The position numbers and the translations under genes were made by a program. Below are positions 61,050-64,000 of a DNA stretch of 64,000 nucleotides, in pieces. The stretch spans positions 298,773-362,772 of the forward strand of contig JAAFJE010000002.1 in the NCBI GenBank assembly GCA_013298025.1, in the 5' to 3' direction. The stretch is from Cytophagales bacterium. GTDB lineage: Bacteria > Bacteroidota > Bacteroidia > Cytophagales > Spirosomataceae. Numbering within the stretch: the first letter of the stretch is position 1; each line of letters starts with the position of its first letter. Under the pieces are notes generated by a model. The model was given only the letters and a program-made list of their open reading frames with translations, had not been told where the DNA came from and ran no database searches.

Positions 61050-63719
61050 CTATGCACCTAAGATTTTTTTCATTTCATGCAATTTAAGCAAAGCCTCAAT
61101 AGGAGAAATGGTATTGACATCTATTTTCTTCAACATTTCTTCTATTTTAGCACGATTTGGCGAAGTTTCTGCCTCAAAAATACGCATTTGTATTTGTTGC
61201 TTGGGCATCTCTTTGATGGTTTGTCGATGCGTTTCTTTGCTTCGATTTTTTTCTAATTCAACCAAAATTTCCGAAGCACGATGTACCACGTGCTGCGGCA
61301 TACCAGCCAATTGTGCCACATGAATCCCAAAACTGTGTTCAGAACCACCTTCGGTAAGTTTACGCATGAAGATGATTTTATTGCCCACTTCTTTGACCGA
61401 TACATTGAAGTTTTTGATACGCTTGAAGTCGTTGGCAAGCTCATTTAGCTCGTGATAATGGGTAGCAAACAAGGTTTTGGGCTTATATTGCGGATGATTA
61501 TGCAAATATTCGGCAATGGCCCAAGCAATAGAAACGCCATCGTAGGTACTGGTACCTCGCCCGATTTCGTCCATCAAAACCAAACTTCTATCCGATAAAT
61601 TATTCAAAATACTGGCTGTTTCGGTCATTTCCACCATAAACGTCGATTCCCCTTTACTCAGGTTATCGCTCGCCCCTACTCTCGTAAATACTTTGTCAAC
61701 AATACCAATTTCGGCCGCTTCGGCAGGCACAAAACAACCGATTTGGGCCATTAGCACTATCAAGGCGGTTTGTCGTAACAAGGCTGATTTACCCGCCATA
61801 TTCGGGCCTGTGATGATAATAATTTGTTGCTGGTTATCGTCTAAATACAAATCATTCGGTATAAACTGTTCACCAACAGGCAATTGCTGTTCGATTACAG
61901 GGTGGCGGCCCGCCGTAATTTTCAACACCTTGGCATCGCTTACGCTTGGTTGGGTGTAATGGTGTTTTTCGGCAATATGGGCAAAATTACTCAGCACATC
62001 TAGCACCGCCAGAATTTTAGCATTTTGCTGAATTTGATGTACATATTCGTTGGCCACCTGTACCAATTCGTTGAAAATGCGTTGCTCTATGACAAAAATT
62101 TTATCTTCTGCACTTAAAATCGTTTCCTCATATTCTTTCAGTTCGGGCGTAATGTATCGTTCGGCATTCACCAAGGTTTGCTTCCGAATCCAATCGTTAG
62201 GGACTTTATCTTTGTGGGCGTTGGTTACTTCGAGATAATACCCAAACACTTTATTAAAAGAAATTTTCAACGATGAAATACCCGTGCGTTCAATTTCTCG
62301 GTTTTGTAATTGTAGTAAAAAATCTTTACCCGAATAAGCAATTTTGAGCAGACGGTCGAGTTCTTCGTCCACCCCTTCTCGAATCATATTGCCTTGATTG
62401 GTGACAATAGGCACTTCGTCTTTGAGTTCTTTATTGATTTTTTCGAGTAAAAAAGCACAAGGATTCAGTTGGTCGGTATATTTACGAAGGGTATCTACGC
62501 CTTGCGAAACACCTGCCTGTTGAATAAAAATTTGCAACAATTCTTTTATTGGCTGAATATGGCTCAGGGCTTTTTTGAGTTGTAATACTTCTCGTGGATT
62601 AATCCGCCTTACTGCCACTTTTGAAATCAAGCGTTCTAAATCGCCAATGGGCTTGAGGTGCTGCACAATGCCTTCACGGAGCGATACATTTTCTTTGAAA
62701 CAAGCCACCGTATGCAGACGGTCTTGGATAAGCGATTTTTCTTTGAGAGGCAATACCAACCACTTACGCAACAAACGAGCCCCCATAGGCGTATGCGTAT
62801 GGTCGAGGATGTCGATGAGTGGCACACCGCCTTCTTGTTGGGCAAATACCAATTCGAGGTTACGAATGGTAAATTTATCTAGCCAAACGTATTTATCTTC
62901 TTCTAGGCGATTGATACGCACAATATGCCCAATTTCTCGGTGTTCGGTTTCGGCAAGGTAATGCAAAATCACTCCAGCGGCGGTTACGCCTTCTCGGAGG
63001 TTTTCTACCCCAAAGCCTTTCAACGAATTGGTTTTGAAGTGATTCGTAAGTATCGGATAGGCAAAGTCGTGGGTAAAAACCCATTCTTCCAAACAAAACG
63101 TATTGAATTTATCGCCAAAAAGTTGAGCAAAATCTTGTCGATTTTTTTTACAAAACAATACTTCCGAAGGCATAAAACTTTGCAAAAGTTTTTCGATATA
63201 AGCAGGCGTTCCTTGCGAACATAAAAATTCGCCTGTTGACACATCAAGAAAGGAAATTCCAATAATTTCTTTAGAAAAACTAGCAAAAGAAATGGCAGCA
63301 AGGTAATTATTTTGCTTGATATTCAGTACATTATCATTAAAAGAAACACCAGGTGTTACCAGTTCTGTCACGCCTCGTTTTACAATTCCTTTGGCAGTGG
63401 CAGGGTCTTCTAGTTGGTCGCAAATGGCTACACGCTCGCCAGCACGCACCAATTTGGGCAAATACACATCGAGCGAATGATGCGGAAAACCAGCCAATTG
63501 GTCGTCGGCATTACCGTTGTTGCGACGAGTAAGCACGATACCCAAAATCTTAGAAGCCCTTACGGCATCTTCGCCAAAAGTTTCGTAAAAATCACCAACC
63601 CGAAACAACAGCAAAGCACCTGGGTACTTGGCTTTGATTTGGTTGTACTGCTTGGCCAGTGGCGTTTCGTTTGCTTTTTTGGCAGGTTTGGGAGAATCAG
63701 AATTAGACGGTCTTGCCAT
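61050..63719 (-). CDS. mutS: DNA mismatch repair protein MutS
   Basis: Recognises mismatches and starts repair. The 889-residue product has the mismatch-binding domain with the Phe-x-Glu motif in VGDFYETFGEDA (about 41-52), connector, lever and clamp domains, Walker A GPNMAGKSALLRQ (near 637-649), the signature FMVEMTETASIL, Walker B SLVLMDEIGRGTSTYDG (near 705) and ATHYHELNEL. Length is normal for MutS1. The N terminus is Lys/Ser-rich. A -7 box at 63758-63765 precedes it. The window also encodes the paralogue MutS2. Confidence 0.97.
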   Translation of the reverse strand: MARPSNSDSPKPAKKANETPLAKQYNQIKAKYPGALLLFRVGDFYETFGEDAVRASKILGIVLTRRNNGNADDQLAGFPHHSLDVYLPKLVRAGERVAICDQLEDPATAKGIVKRGVTELVTPGVSFNDNVLNIKQNNYLAAISFASFSKEIIGISFLDVSTGEFLCSQGTPAYIEKLLQSFMPSEVLFCKKNRQDFAQLFGDKFNTFCLEEWVFTHDFAYPILTNHFKTNSLKGFGVENLREGVTAAGVILHYLAETEHREIGHIVRINRLEEDKYVWLDKFTIRNLELVFAQQEGGVPLIDILDHTHTPMGARLLRKWLVLPLKEKSLIQDRLHTVACFKENVSLREGIVQHLKPIGDLERLISKVAVRRINPREVLQLKKALSHIQPIKELLQIFIQQAGVSQGVDTLRKYTDQLNPCAFLLEKINKELKDEVPIVTNQGNMIREGVDEELDRLLKIAYSGKDFLLQLQNREIERTGISSLKISFNKVFGYYLEVTNAHKDKVPNDWIRKQTLVNAERYITPELKEYEETILSAEDKIFVIEQRIFNELVQVANEYVHQIQQNAKILAVLDVLSNFAHIAEKHHYTQPSVSDAKVLKITAGRHPVIEQQLPVGEQFIPNDLYLDDNQQQIIIITGPNMAGKSALLRQTALIVLMAQIGCFVPAEAAEIGIVDKVFTRVGASDNLSKGESTFMVEMTETASILNNLSDRSLVLMDEIGRGTSTYDGVSIAWAIAEYLHNHPQYKPKTLFATHYHELNELANDFKRIKNFNVSVKEVGNKIIFMRKLTEGGSEHSFGIHVAQLAGMPQHVVHRASEILVELEKNRSKETHRQTIKEMPKQQIQMRIFEAETSPNRAKIEEMLKKIDVNTISPIEALLKLHEMKKILGA

Positions 63720-63757
63720 ATATGTGTTTCAAAAACTAATACGTTTGCGTAAAACAA

Positions 63758-63765
63758 CAAAAATA
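63758..63765 (-). promoter_or_regulatory. -7 box for mutS
   Basis: TATTTTTG on the minus strand, a perfect TAnnTTTG match, about 39 bases before the ATG. Confidence 0.45.
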
Positions 63766-63830
63766 CGGCTTTTTAAAGAGAAGTGATGTGTATGAATTTG
63801 AAAATTTCCCGTCGGGGTAATACTTCAGTA

Positions 63831-64000
63831 CTAACGCTTCAAAACAGTATAGCCTTGAAGGCTTGTAGTAGCGTTCAATTCGCTTTGACTTGTCATTTTA
63901 ATCGCCATAGGTAAAAGACTGATACTAAAAGCAACGGTTTCTTCAAGACTACCGAAAGTAGTCGTAACGTTTCCTTGTGAAGCAGCATATTTTTTGCCCA
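63831..64000 (-). CDS. C-terminal fragment of an unidentified protein (5' truncated by window edge)
   Basis: The minus-strand frame entering from the right edge reads GKKYAASQGNVTTTFGSLEE then TVAFSISLLPMAIKMTSQSE and LNATTSLQGYTVLKR before TAG (63831-63833): 55 residues. The Thr/Ser-rich beta-like composition suggests an envelope or secreted protein. No family recognised. Confidence 0.6.
   Translation of the reverse strand, partial: GKKYAASQGNVTTTFGSLEETVAFSISLLPMAIKMTSQSELNATTSLQGYTVLKR

Noticed and set aside
1..64000. tRNA, rRNA, riboswitch or insertion-sequence genes
   Set aside because: I looked for cloverleaf arms with CCA-type ends, long RNA-like conserved blocks and transposase motifs and saw none. 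Short ncRNAs could have been missed without a covariance-model search.

Overview
The window is a chromosomal segment from a member of the Bacteroidota, most likely the Cytophagales (Flectobacillus/Arcicella/Spirosomaceae-like; the genus is inference). The evidence is: two type IX secretion (T9SS) machinery genes, porT and porQ; three large secreted proteins with T9SS C-terminal sorting domains; the DUF6089-uppS-bamA-ompH-ompH envelope block; menaquinone methyltransferase next to porT; and promoters of the Bacteroidota type (TAnnTTTG at -7, TTG about 18-22 bases upstream). Shine-Dalgarno sequences are mostly absent. No rRNA, tRNA, CRISPR array, phage or integrase gene was seen.

Layout. 1-3.5 kb: a truncated multi-sensor REC-PAS-PAS-GAF-PAS histidine kinase and a small minus-strand transcription unit. 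3.5-11.7 kb: exopolysaccharide genes (CpsB/YwqE-type phosphatase, ManC, polyprenyl glycosylphosphotransferase), then a 1214-residue secreted glycosidase-like protein with four beta-rich modules. 11.9-24 kb: housekeeping and regulation (GntR regulator, GltX, FKBP, MutS2, a class V aminotransferase, a LytTR two-component pair, DUF2911, YrdC, a metallo-beta-lactamase-fold hydrolase). 24.3-28.2 kb: an AT-rich accessory patch (cyclase, GNAT, K+ channel, acyltransferase) with a gene remnant and a MITE-like hairpin element. 28.2-41.4 kb: an FG-GAP/ASPIC lipoprotein, PorT, MenG, DUF1684, a secreted GH13 amylase, HslU, PorQ and an acyl-CoA carboxylase beta subunit. 41.5-45.8 kb: a small protein with a YkuD-like motif, a Crp regulator and an SDR-tsaE-ald-hypothetical run. 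46-54 kb: an MlaE permease without partners, two OmpH chaperones, BamA, UppS, DUF6089 and MurF. 54-64 kb: a T9SS FG-GAP protein, an AAA ATPase whose downstream partner gene is deleted, an M42 peptidase, an AraC regulator, Upp, MutS and a C-terminal fragment at the right edge.

How the genes work together. Much of the window builds and uses the outer envelope: BamA, OmpH and PorT/PorQ assemble the outer membrane and T9SS, and T9SS would export the two glycosidases and the FG-GAP protein encoded here. UppS makes the lipid carrier used by MurF-dependent peptidoglycan synthesis and by the exopolysaccharide initiating transferase. I found no intact, clearly new multi-gene system. The best leads are the AAA ATPase with its decayed partner, the four-module glycosidase, the MITE-like and dispersed repeats, the YkuD-motif protein, and the 33-codon ORF that has its own terminator.
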